Positions 43,703 to 52,681 of a stretch of 64,000 bases of DNA are shown piece by piece. Location of the stretch: positions 1-64,000 of the forward strand of contig CANAZG010000003.1 in assembly GCA_947365965.1 (NCBI GenBank), given 5' to 3'. The translations under genes were made by a program, and so were the position numbers. The notes under the pieces are model-generated. The model ran no database searches. It had not been told where the DNA came from and saw only the letters and a list, made by a program, of their open reading frames with translations. Source of the DNA: an uncultured Clostridia bacterium (lineage in GTDB: Bacteria; Bacillota; Clostridia; Oscillospirales; Oscillospiraceae). How positions within the stretch are numbered: position 1 is the stretch's first letter; each line of letters begins with the position of its first letter.

Positions 43703-44485
43703 ATGGAGCTGGGCAACTACATCTCGGAGCAGCTGGCCATGTTCCTCCGGGCCATCCTGCTGGGGATGAGCCTGGGGCTGGTGTACGACCTGTTCCGCGC
43801 CCTGCGGCGGCTGGGAGGGCGGGTGCTGGGCGGGGCGCTGGACGGGATCTACTGCGTTCTGGCGGTGGGGAGCCTGTTCTTCTTCGTCATGGCCGGGGAC
43901 GGGGAGATGCGCCTGTTCGTGCCGGCGGGAGCCCTGGGGGGCGGGGTGCTGTTCTTCTGTCTGCTGAGCCGGCCGCTGCGCCCTGTGTGGGATTTCTGGC
44001 TGGACGTGTTCCTTTCCCCGGTCCGCACGGCGGCGGGCGTTGGAAAAAAAGGGAGCCGGCGTGCAAAAAAACTCTTTTCTTTTGGCCGCAGATGGGTTAC
44101 AATAAATATATTATACCCACTGGGGCGGAGAAAGCCCCGGGCGCAGGAGGGGGAGGAAACCATGGCAAACCGTCCGGAGAAGCGGGGCAGAAGGCCTGCC
44201 GAGAACCAGAAAAAGAGGCCGAACAGCAAGCTGACCCTGTGGCTGCTGGCGCTGCTGCTGGTGGGCTTTGGCGTGCAGCTCTACAGCCTGTACAGCGGGC
44301 TCCAGAGCGCACGGCAGGAGGAGGCCCTCTACGCCCAGCAGCTGGAGGAGCTGCGGGAGGAGAACGAGCGCCTGCGCAGCGACATTGAGAACAGCGGAGA
44401 CCTCTCCCTCATCGGGGACATCGCCCGGGAGGAGCTGGGCTATGTGGGACCAGGGGAGAAGGTCTTTCAGTTCGGCAAGGGCTGA
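43703..44485 (+). CDS. YabQ-DivIC in-frame fused ORF (YabQ N-terminal; DivIC/FtsB-like C-terminal from Met at 44162)
   Basis: 260-aa open frame: YabQ TM region, then MANRPEKRG...LTLWLLALLLVGFGVQLYSLYSGLQSARQEEALYAQQLEELREENERLRSDIENSGD; strong internal [18 protein letters not shown]. Confidence 0.88.
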   Translation: MELGNYISEQLAMFLRAILLGMSLGLVYDLFRALRRLGGRVLGGALDGIYCVLAVGSLFFFVMAGDGEMRLFVPAGALGGGVLFFCLLSRPLRPVWDFWLDVFLSPVRTAAGVGKKGSRRAKKLFSFGRRWVTINILYPLGRRKPRAQEGEETMANRPEKRGRRPAENQKKRPNSKLTLWLLALLLVGFGVQLYSLYSGLQSARQEEALYAQQLEELREENERLRSDIENSGDLSLIGDIAREELGYVGPGEKVFQFGKG

Positions 44486-44490
44486 TGCCG

Positions 44491-44525
44491 GCGGGGCCTG
44501 GGCGTAATATCCGCCCAGGCCCCGC
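44491..44525. terminator. Hairpin after yabQ-divIC, one of two tandem hairpins before the convergent ABC gene (second at 44535-44563)
   Basis: GCGGGGCCTGGGCG-TAATATC-CGCCCAGGCCCCGC. Confidence 0.7.
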
Positions 44526-44582
44526 TGATTTGACGGGCGGCGTGCCTTTCCAGCACGCCGCCCCTTATTGATGGCAAAAAAC

Positions 44583-45659
44583 CTACAGAATATGCACCGA
44601 CTCCGGATCGAACACCAGATGGCAGCTCTCCCCCACCTGGTAGATCCGCTTGTTCTTGGGGTTGTAGTCCGTCAGCTTCACCAGGGTATTGCCCACCATC
44701 ACATGGTAGTTCTGATAGGAGCCCATGAAGCAGGACAGGATCACCTTGCAGGGCAGGCCCCCCTGGTCCGCCAGGACCGCGGACTCCGGACGGAGCACCA
44801 CCGTGTACGTCTCGCCGGACTTCATGTCCGCCTTGGCGGGCACCCGGGTGGGATTTCCCTCGATGTTCAGCACCGCGCGGTCCCCCTCCAGACCCTCCAG
44901 CGCGCCGGTAAGGAAGTTGGCCTCGCCGATGAAGTCCGCCACAAATTCGCTGTTGGGGTGGTAGTAGATCTCCTGGGGCGTGCCCATCTGGGCCACCACG
45001 CCCTTGTTCATGATGATGATATTGTCCGAGAGGGCCATGGCCTCGCTCTGGTCGTGGGTGACGTAGATGGCGGTGATGCCCACCTCCTGCTGGATGCGGC
45101 GGATCTCCGTGCGCATGGACACCCGCAGCTTGGCGTCCAGGTTGCTCAGGGGCTCGTCAAAGAGGAGCACGCTGGGCTCGATCACCAGGGCCCGGGCCAG
45201 GGCCACCCGCTGCTGCTGGCCGCCGGAGAGCTGGTTGGTCATGCGGCCCTCCATGCCCGTCAGCTCCACCAGATCCAGAATGCGCATTACCCGGTCCTGA
45301 ATCTCGTTTTTCGCAACCTTGCGCAGCTTCAGGCCGTAGGCCACGTTGTCAAAGACGTTGTAGTGGGGCAGCAGGGCGTAGCTCTGGAAGACCATGGCCG
45401 TGTCCCGCTTGTTGGGGGTCAGGGCGTTGATGGCCTCGTCTCCCAGATAGATCTCCCCCTCGTCGGGGCTCTCAAATCCGGCGATCATCCGCAGGGTGGT
45501 GGTCTTGCCGCAGCCGGAGGGGCCCAGCAGGGTGACAAAGGAGCCGGGCTCGATGGTCAGGGAGGTGTCCCTCACCGCATAGAAATCCTTGCCGGTCTTG
45601 GGGTCCTGGTAGATTTTGGAGATATGCTCCAGCTTGACGCCCTTTTTCACTTTAGACAT
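44583..45659 (-). CDS. Fbp/Pot-type ABC transporter ATP-binding protein (system 1)
   Basis: [54 protein letters not shown]-like C-terminus. Confidence 0.94.
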   Translation of the reverse strand: MSKVKKGVKLEHISKIYQDPKTGKDFYAVRDTSLTIEPGSFVTLLGPSGCGKTTTLRMIAGFESPDEGEIYLGDEAINALTPNKRDTAMVFQSYALLPHYNVFDNVAYGLKLRKVAKNEIQDRVMRILDLVELTGMEGRMTNQLSGGQQQRVALARALVIEPSVLLFDEPLSNLDAKLRVSMRTEIRRIQQEVGITAIYVTHDQSEAMALSDNIIIMNKGVVAQMGTPQEIYYHPNSEFVADFIGEANFLTGALEGLEGDRAVLNIEGNPTRVPAKADMKSGETYTVVLRPESAVLADQGGLPCKVILSCFMGSYQNYHVMVGNTLVKLTDYNPKNKRIYQVGESCHLVFDPESVHIL

Positions 45660-47370
45660 GGCTGTCCTCCTTGATTTTTCTGCTGGTGCCGAAGAACTTG
45701 ATAAACAGGTTCATCAGCAGCACCGCGCCGTAGGTGATGACAATCAGGATGGTGGCAAACGCGCAGGCGATGGAGTAGGACCCCTTCTCCGCAAACTCGT
45801 TGATCTGCACGGTGATGAGCAGGAACTGGGGCGTCACCAGCAGGATGATGGCGGAGATGGCGGTGATGGAGCGGACAAAGGCGGTGACAAGGCCGCTGAG
45901 GAAGGAGTCCTTGATAAGAGGCAGGGTCACGGTCATGAAGACCTTGAAGCTGTCCGCGCCCATGTCGTAGGCCGACTCCTCAATGGACTTGTCGATCTGC
46001 CGCAGGGCGGAGATGCCACTGCGGGTGCCCGTGGGCAGGGAGCGGACCACAAAGACGATAATCAGGATGGCCGCGCTGCCGTAGATGCCCTGCAAAAACC
46101 CGGTGTGGAACACACCGCCGGAGAAGCCCCGGATGTACCCCACGCCCAGCACCGTGCCGGGCACGGCCATGGCCAGCATGGACACGGCCTCAATGAAGCC
46201 CTTGGCCTTGAACCGCCGCTTGACCACCAGATAGGAGATAATCATAGAGAGCAGGGCCGTGATGGGGGCGGCGATGAGGCTGAGGACAAAGGAGTCCCGG
46301 AAGGCCCGCAGACCCTTGTACTTGGTGAACACCTGACCGAACCACTTGAAGGTCAGGGGGGTGAACTTGTACCCCCAGGTGGGGAACAGGGCCCCGATGG
46401 GCACGCAGGCATACATCATGATGACGAAGAAGGCCGCCAGGGCGCACAGGATGGTCAGGGGGATGGAAACGCTCCGGTCCTCAATGAGCATCCGGCCACG
46501 GGAGGCCTTGCCCGTCAGGGTGGCGGCGGTCTTGGCCTCCAGGTAGTACTTCTGCACCGCGAACATGAGCAGGGTGATGCTCAAAAGCACAACGGCCATG
46601 GCCGCCGCGCCCTCCTTGTCGTAGGCGCCGGTGATTTGCAGGTAGATGGTGGTGGCCAGGGTGTCGTAGGACCCGCCGATAATCATGGGGTTGGCGAAGT
46701 CGGCAATGGACTCAATGAAGGTCACCAAGAAGGCGTTGCCCAGGCCCGGCAGCAGCAGGGGCATGGTGACGGTGAGAAACACCTTGCTCCGGGAGGCCCC
46801 CATGTCCCGGGCCGCCTCCTCCAGGGAGGGGTCTATGTTCTTCAGCAGGCCCTTGAGCATCATGTAGCACACGGGGAAGAAGGTGAGGGTCTGGACGATG
46901 ACGATGCCCCAGAACCCGTACACGTTATTGTCGTAGATGCCCAGCAGGAACCGGGTGATGAGCCCCGCCTTGCCGAAGAGCATAATCATGGAAAGGCTCA
47001 GCACAAAGGGCGGCGACACCACCGGCAGCATGGACACCACCTTGAAGAGGCCGCCTACCGCCTTGCCCACCCGGACGTAAACCTCCACATAGGCGAACAG
47101 CAGGCCCACAATGGTGGACAGAATGCCCACCAGGAAGCCCACCTTCAGGGTGTTGGTGATGGCGGTGATGAAGTTGGGCATGGCCATGATGCGCTGGAAG
47201 GTGGCCAGGGTGAAGCCGTTCCCGCCGTAGAAGCTGTCCACCAGCAGGATGGCCAGGGGGTAGAGGATGAACAGGGTGAGGAATGTGATGAGGACCACAA
47301 TGGTCAGCACCATGATCGGGTCCGCCATCAGCTTTTTCCGGTCCAGCATCGCGCTCTGACTTTTCGCCAA
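45652..47370 (-). CDS. FbpB-type two-domain ABC permease (system 1)
   Basis: Two EAA loops (EEAARDMGASRSKVFLTVTMPLLLPG; EESAYDMGADSFKVFMTVTLPLIKDS); TTG start with GGAGG SD. Confidence 0.9.
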   Translation of the reverse strand: MAKSQSAMLDRKKLMADPIMVLTIVVLITFLTLFILYPLAILLVDSFYGGNGFTLATFQRIMAMPNFITAITNTLKVGFLVGILSTIVGLLFAYVEVYVRVGKAVGGLFKVVSMLPVVSPPFVLSLSMIMLFGKAGLITRFLLGIYDNNVYGFWGIVIVQTLTFFPVCYMMLKGLLKNIDPSLEEAARDMGASRSKVFLTVTMPLLLPGLGNAFLVTFIESIADFANPMIIGGSYDTLATTIYLQITGAYDKEGAAAMAVVLLSITLLMFAVQKYYLEAKTAATLTGKASRGRMLIEDRSVSIPLTILCALAAFFVIMMYACVPIGALFPTWGYKFTPLTFKWFGQVFTKYKGLRAFRDSFVLSLIAAPITALLSMIISYLVVKRRFKAKGFIEAVSMLAMAVPGTVLGVGYIRGFSGGVFHTGFLQGIYGSAAILIIVFVVRSLPTGTRSGISALRQIDKSIEESAYDMGADSFKVFMTVTLPLIKDSFLSGLVTAFVRSITAISAIILLVTPQFLLITVQINEFAEKGSYSIACAFATILIVITYGAVLLMNLFIKFFGTSRKIKEDSHV

Positions 47371-47412
47371 GGGTAGCCCTCCTTTCTTGTCACAAAACAC
47401 AGAACAGGTCTT

Positions 47413-47460
47413 CATTCTTTTCTTTGTGAACAAAGAAAAGAATCAAAAGAAAAACTTTAG
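47413..47460 (-). repeat. Leader hairpin repeat, copy 4 (upstream of permease 1)
   Basis: ATTCTTTTCTTTG-TGAA-CAAAGAAAAGAAT stem plus CAAAAGAAAAACTTTAG flank. Confidence 0.88.
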
Positions 47461-47530
47461 AAGCTGCGCGTATGGGTACAGGCAATCTCACGATCGCGCG
47501 TTAGACAGCTGGCAGTTATCAAAACACCTC

Positions 47531-47571
47531 TAAAGTTCTTTTTGCCTACTTTTTCTTTCAAGAAAAAGTAG
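47531..47571 (+). repeat. Leader-type hairpin repeat, copy 5a
   Basis: TAAAGTTCTTTTTGC CTACTTTTTCTT-TC-AAGAAAAAGTAG; arms show compensatory changes versus copy 2. Confidence 0.88.
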
Positions 47572-47608
47572 GGTTCTTTTTGATTCTTTTTCTTTTAAGA
47601 AAAAGAAT
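47572..47608 (+). repeat. Leader-type hairpin repeat, copy 5b
   Basis: GGTTCTTTTTG ATTCTTTTTCTT-TT-AAGAAAAAGAAT G. Confidence 0.88.
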
Positions 47609-47664
47609 GGATACAAAACGGGGGATGGCGGCGTGGGCCATCCCCCATCTGTGCTGGGTTCGAT

Positions 47665-48834
47665 TTACTCGGTCTGGAAGCGGTCATCGCCGCCGCCCAG
47701 GGCGCTCATGACCTCTTCAATATAGGTGGTGATATTGTTCTTGGCGTCCTCGAAGTCGTACTTCATGACGTTGTTGGGGTCCAGGCCGAAGTCCGCAGCC
47801 TGGGAGGGCTGCTGGGCGTTGTCGATGACCAGGAACTGGTAGGAGCCGTAGTCGTCGGCCAGCTCCACGCACTCGGGGGACAGGGCGTACTCAATCCACA
47901 GCTTGGCGGCGTTGGGATGGGCCGCGCCCTTGAAGATGGCGGTGGCGCCCACCTCGAAGGAGGTGCCGCTGGAGGGGATCACCAGCTCGATGTTCTCATA
48001 GCCGTTGTCCACGATCTGGGTGATGCCGTCGTGGAGGAAGCCGATGCCCACCACGCACTCGCCGGTGCCCACGTTCTTGGACGGGCCGGAGCCGGACTTG
48101 GTGTACACCTCAATGTTCTTGTCCAGGTCGACCAGGTACTGAATGCCCTCGTCGTGGCCGTACTTCTGGATCATGGTGTTGATGACCAGCTTGGCGGTGC
48201 CGGCGGTGTTGTAGTTGGACAGCCAGATCAGGTCCTTGTACTCCTCCTTGAGCAGATCCTGCCAGTCCTGGGGGGCCTCCAGGTTCATGCGGGCCAGCTC
48301 GTCCTTGTTGACCATGAAGCCCAGAATGCCCTTGTAGATGCCGTACCAGTAGCCGTCAGCGTCCCGGTACTGGGCGTCCAGCAGGTGGGAGGCGTTGGCC
48401 GCGTCATAGGCCTCCAGCAGGCCCTCGGCCGCCACCACGTTGTAGGGATCGGTGGTGCCGCCGAACCACACGTCGGCGGAGGGGTTGCCGTTCTCCTCCT
48501 CAATCTTGGCCTGGACCTCGCCGGTGGACAGGCGCTGATAGGTGGTCTTGATGCCGTAGAGCTCCTGGAAGTGCTCGCAGGCGGCGGAGAGGTACTCCTC
48601 CTCGCAGGAGCCGTAGACCACCAGCTCGCCCTCGGCCTGGGCCGCGGCCACCAGCTCCGCCATGGGATCGGCGGGGGCGGCGGGCTCGTTGCTGTCCGCC
48701 GGCTTCTGGCTGTCGGTCTGGTTATCGGCGGGCGGCGGGGTCTGGTCCGCCGGCTTGTTGTCGTCCTTGCCGCCGCAGGCCGCCAGAGACAGGGCCATCA
48801 GCAGGACAAGCAGCAGAGATAAAAACTTCTTCAT
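47665..48834 (-). CDS. Fbp-type extracellular substrate-binding lipoprotein (system 1)
   Basis: Lipobox LMALSLAACGG; ELVVYGSCEEEYLSAACEHFQELYGIKTTY. Confidence 0.9.
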   Translation of the reverse strand: MKKFLSLLLVLLMALSLAACGGKDDNKPADQTPPPADNQTDSQKPADSNEPAAPADPMAELVAAAQAEGELVVYGSCEEEYLSAACEHFQELYGIKTTYQRLSTGEVQAKIEEENGNPSADVWFGGTTDPYNVVAAEGLLEAYDAANASHLLDAQYRDADGYWYGIYKGILGFMVNKDELARMNLEAPQDWQDLLKEEYKDLIWLSNYNTAGTAKLVINTMIQKYGHDEGIQYLVDLDKNIEVYTKSGSGPSKNVGTGECVVGIGFLHDGITQIVDNGYENIELVIPSSGTSFEVGATAIFKGAAHPNAAKLWIEYALSPECVELADDYGSYQFLVIDNAQQPSQAADFGLDPNNVMKYDFEDAKNNITTYIEEVMSALGGGDDRFQTE

Positions 48835-48963
48835 GCGTTTGTTCCTCCAATCGTATTTCCCGCCGGAGGGGCGCTCCCCCTCCGATCAGTGGTTTTATTG
48901 TAGTGCTTCCAGGGGAAAATGTCAATATGTCCAAAGACACTTCTCGATTTCCCGGGGATTTTA

Positions 48964-49593
48964 TCAGTTTTCTCCTGTTTTCACCATCACGCCCGCCTGG
49001 CGCAGGGCCTGACGGAGGCGGCCCATGTCGCCGTCAAAGACATATCCGTCCATGCCCGCGCAGAGGGCCCCCTCCACGTTGATGTTCAGATCATCCACAA
49101 AGAAGCACTCCGACGGGTCCAGGCCGTACTCCCGGAACAGGATCTCGTAGATCTCCCGCTCCGGCTTGAGGACCTTCCAGTGGGCGGAGATAACCGCGCC
49201 GTCAAAGAACTGGCTGCCGGGTATGTCAGGGAAGTACTCCGGCTGGCGCACCGTGGCGTTGGAGAGGAGGTAGAGGCCATAGCCCAGGCCCTTCAGCTCC
49301 TCCAGCAGCGCCGCCATGCCCTCCATGGGCATGAGGGGGCCGTCCAGCCACCAGCCCAGCACCAGCCTGCGGGCGTACTCCCACAGACGCCGGGGCAGAC
49401 GGGCCTCCATGGCGGCCACGGCCTCCTCCTGGCCCAGGGTCCCCCGGTCCATGCGGATCCACTCCACAGACCCGAACACCTCCCGGGCCAGCAGGGGCCG
49501 GTCCTCCTCCGGCACCCCCAGCCGGTCCATGAACACCTGGGGGATGTAGTGGATGAGCACGTTGCCCATGTCGAAGACAATATTGCGAATCAT
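48964..49593 (-). CDS. HAD family phosphatase (HAD-IA-like)
   Basis: IRNIVFDMGNVLIHY, YLLSNATVRQPEYF, KPEREIYEILF..ECFFVDDLNINVEGA. Confidence 0.92.
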   Translation of the reverse strand: MIRNIVFDMGNVLIHYIPQVFMDRLGVPEEDRPLLAREVFGSVEWIRMDRGTLGQEEAVAAMEARLPRRLWEYARRLVLGWWLDGPLMPMEGMAALLEELKGLGYGLYLLSNATVRQPEYFPDIPGSQFFDGAVISAHWKVLKPEREIYEILFREYGLDPSECFFVDDLNINVEGALCAGMDGYVFDGDMGRLRQALRQAGVMVKTGEN

Positions 49594-49602
49594 GGTGATC
49601 TC

Positions 49603-51489
49603 CTATCTCTTGAATTTTGCCTGGATGCGCTCCAGCCGCTTGCGGCGGCGGTCCCGGATCTCCAGCCGCTCCCCCAGGTCCCGGGCCCCCACGCCGTAGA
49701 CCAGATAGAGGATCACGCCGGAGACGATCATGATGAACACCGTGGACGCGCACCGGCGGCCCGAGGCGTTGACGTTGTAGCCGTAGAGCCCCTCCTCCGC
49801 GCACATGGACTGGATGACCATGGCGTAGGTGGTGCCGTAGGAGCTGGCGAAGGTGGCGGACATGTCGTACTCCGTGAACAGGGCGTTGAAGTTCAGGGCG
49901 AACACCGCCAGCACCGAGGGCAGGATGATGGGCAGCTTCACCTTCAGGAAGGTGACCAGGGGGCTGGCCCCCAGGTTCTTGGCCGCGTCCTCCAGCTCCT
50001 CGTCAATGGCGTAGAAAGCCGCCTTAATCATCCGCAGGGAGAAGGGCAGCTTCACCACCGTGTAGGCCAGGATAATCAGCAGCCGCACGTGCTCCCCGTA
50101 GTAGAGGTTGCTGCCCCCCACGTACCACACGTCCTCGCTGTTGAAGTAGATGCGGTAGGAGTAGCAGATCAGAATGGTGGGCAGCAGCCAGGGGAAGAGG
50201 AGGGCGTACTCCAGCGCCGTGCCCGACTTCTTATTGCGGTTTTTGAAGATGTAGTTGCAGGCCACCACCACGATCACGCAGGCCAGGGCGGCGGCAATGG
50301 CGGAGAGCACAAAGCTGAGCTTGATGCCCCCCAGGGTGGCCTCGTTGGCGAAGAGGCCGGAGATGGAGCCCTTGCGGGTCTTGTAGGTGCCCCGGTTGGT
50401 GAGGTACTGGTAGTCCTCGGAGCCGAAGAAGTTCACCAGGGTCCAGTTGGTGAGATCCAGCTTCTTCATGCGGATGGCCCCATAGGTCTGGAAGGAAAAG
50501 ATGATAATCATCACCACCGGGATCATGTAGATGATGAAGAGCACATAGGCGTAGATGTGGGCCAGGAGGTTGGAGACCGGGTTGGCGATCTTCTGCTTTT
50601 GCAGCTTGGCCTTGGTTTTGGAAACCGACAGGTAGTGGCCCTTTCGCTCGTAGGAGGAGAGCACTGTCAGCAGCACGATGGTGAACAGGGCCAGGATAAT
50701 GCTCAGCAGGGCCGCCCGGGCCTGGGGGAAGGCCTCGTCGGCCGAGGAGGAGCCGGCCAGACGGACGATCTCCGGGTTGATGGAGTCGTAGCCCAGCAGG
50801 GTGGGGGCGGACATGGCGCACAGGCCCGTGATGAAGGTCATGACCGTCAGGGAGAACATGGTGGGAACCAGGGTGGGGAAGACCACCTTCCAGAGGACCT
50901 TGAAGGGCTTGGCTCCCATGTTCCGGGCCGCCTCCACGGTGTTGTAGTCGATGCCCCGGATGGCGTTTCGCAGAAAGAGCATGTGGTTGCTGGTGCAGGC
51001 GAAGGTCATGGTGAAGAGCACGGCGTTGAACCCGGAGAACCAGTTGGGGTTCACGCCCGGGAAGGCGTTGACCAGCAGGGTGGTGATGATGCCGTTGCTG
51101 TCGTAGAGGAACAGGTAGCCGGTCACCAGGGCCACGCCGGAGTAGATGAGGGTGGTCATATAGCCCAGGCGGAGGATCCGCGCGCCCTTGATGTCAAAGT
51201 ACTCCGTCAGAAGCACGGTGGACACGCCCACCACGTTCACCGTCACCACCAGGCAAACGGCCAGCTTCAGGGAGTTCCACACGTAGGAGCCCATGCTGCC
51301 GGCGAAGAAGAAGCGGATCACCGCCAGGGGGTCCCGCTCTCCGGCGGCGTTGACGGTGTTGAACACGCTGGCCAGGGTGTTCAGGCAGGGCAGAAGCATG
51401 AAGCCCAGAAACAGGTATGCGAAAAAGGCGAAGCCGAAGACCTTCACCAGGAGCTTGGGGCTGAGGCGCTGGGAACGTGTCGCGCTCAT
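49603..51489 (-). CDS. FbpB-type two-domain ABC permease (system 2)
   Basis: Two EAA loops (VEAARNMGAKPFKVLWKVVFPTLVP; EDAAKNLGASPLVTFLKVKLPIILP). Confidence 0.9.
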   Translation of the reverse strand: MSATRSQRLSPKLLVKVFGFAFFAYLFLGFMLLPCLNTLASVFNTVNAAGERDPLAVIRFFFAGSMGSYVWNSLKLAVCLVVTVNVVGVSTVLLTEYFDIKGARILRLGYMTTLIYSGVALVTGYLFLYDSNGIITTLLVNAFPGVNPNWFSGFNAVLFTMTFACTSNHMLFLRNAIRGIDYNTVEAARNMGAKPFKVLWKVVFPTLVPTMFSLTVMTFITGLCAMSAPTLLGYDSINPEIVRLAGSSSADEAFPQARAALLSIILALFTIVLLTVLSSYERKGHYLSVSKTKAKLQKQKIANPVSNLLAHIYAYVLFIIYMIPVVMIIIFSFQTYGAIRMKKLDLTNWTLVNFFGSEDYQYLTNRGTYKTRKGSISGLFANEATLGGIKLSFVLSAIAAALACVIVVVACNYIFKNRNKKSGTALEYALLFPWLLPTILICYSYRIYFNSEDVWYVGGSNLYYGEHVRLLIILAYTVVKLPFSLRMIKAAFYAIDEELEDAAKNLGASPLVTFLKVKLPIILPSVLAVFALNFNALFTEYDMSATFASSYGTTYAMVIQSMCAEEGLYGYNVNASGRRCASTVFIMIVSGVILYLVYGVGARDLGERLEIRDRRRKRLERIQAKFKR

Positions 51490-51514
51490 GGGGCACACCT
51501 CCTATTGATCCCTT

Positions 51515-52540
51515 TTACTGCTGGGCGGCCGCGGGGTAGGCCATCACATCCCTGGGATCCATGACCACCCGGACCCGCTGGCCCGCCTCGTAGATGTTCA
51601 CGCCGTCGTTTTTCTCAATGACCTTGATGGTCTGGCCGGCCAGACGGATATAGTACTTGATGTACAGGCCGTAGTACTCCCGGCTGTCCACCGTGCCCTC
51701 CAGCGCCGCCGCCCCCGCCTTGGGCTCCACGTTCACGTGGATGCGCTCCAGGCGGATATAGTTGCGGGCCGCCGGATCAACGGAGCCGCCGGCCTGGTTC
51801 AGGGCCCGCACCGCCTCCGGCTCCAGGCGGTTGATGTCGCCGATGAAGTTGCACACAAACTCTGTGGCCGAGTGGTTGTAGACCTCGTTGGGCGTCCCCA
51901 CCTGCTCGATGACCCCCTTGTTGAACACGGCGATCCTGTCGGAGAGGGTGAGAGCCTCCTCCTGGTCGTGGGTGACGTAGATGGTGGTGATGCCGAAGTC
52001 CTTCTGCATCTTTTTCAGCTCGTTGCGCAGCTGCACCCGCAGCTTGGCGTCCAAGTTGGACAGGGGCTCGTCCATGCAGATGATGGCCGGGCCGGTGACC
52101 AGAGCCCGGGCGATGGCCACCCGCTGCTGCTGGCCGCCGGAGAGCTGGCTGACCGCCTTGGCCAGCTGCTCGTCGCTGAGGTCCACCTTCCGGGCGATCT
52201 CCCGGACCCGGCGGTCCACCTCCGGCTTCTTCAGCTTTTTCAGCTTCAGGCCAAAGGCGATGTTGTCGTAGACGGTCATGGTAGGGAACAGGGCGTAGGA
52301 CTGAAAGACAATGCCGATGCTGCGCTCCTCAATGGGCACATGGGTGATGTCCTTCCCCTTCACCACCACGCTGCCGGACACGGGCTCGATAAAGCCGGTG
52401 AGGGTGCGCAGGGTGGTGGTCTTCCCGCAGCCGGAGGGGCCCAGGAAGGTGAAGAACTCCCCCTCCTTCACGTGGACGTTGATGCTGTGCAGGGCGGTGA
52501 AGTCGCCGAATTTGACCACAATGTCGTTCAAGCGAATCAT
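51515..52540 (-). CDS. Fbp/Pot-type ABC transporter ATP-binding protein (system 2)
   Basis: [49 protein letters not shown]; start at MIRLNDIVV. Confidence 0.94.
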   Translation of the reverse strand: MIRLNDIVVKFGDFTALHSINVHVKEGEFFTFLGPSGCGKTTTLRTLTGFIEPVSGSVVVKGKDITHVPIEERSIGIVFQSYALFPTMTVYDNIAFGLKLKKLKKPEVDRRVREIARKVDLSDEQLAKAVSQLSGGQQQRVAIARALVTGPAIICMDEPLSNLDAKLRVQLRNELKKMQKDFGITTIYVTHDQEEALTLSDRIAVFNKGVIEQVGTPNEVYNHSATEFVCNFIGDINRLEPEAVRALNQAGGSVDPAARNYIRLERIHVNVEPKAGAAALEGTVDSREYYGLYIKYYIRLAGQTIKVIEKNDGVNIYEAGQRVRVVMDPRDVMAYPAAAQQ

Positions 52541-52681
52541 AGAAGCCTCTCCCTCTCTCTCGAAATTGGTTCTTCTCTCCGGGTTGGAATTGGGGTGCGG
52601 GCATAAAACCGTCCCGCACCCCAATGAAGGCGCCGGCAAAGTGAAATTTGCCGTCTAACCGCGTGTATGGAAAATAATGTA

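Noticed and set aside
48919-51564. 881-aa + strand ORF
   Set aside because: Antisense to HAD and permease genes; His/Gln/Gly/Val-rich shadow ORF.
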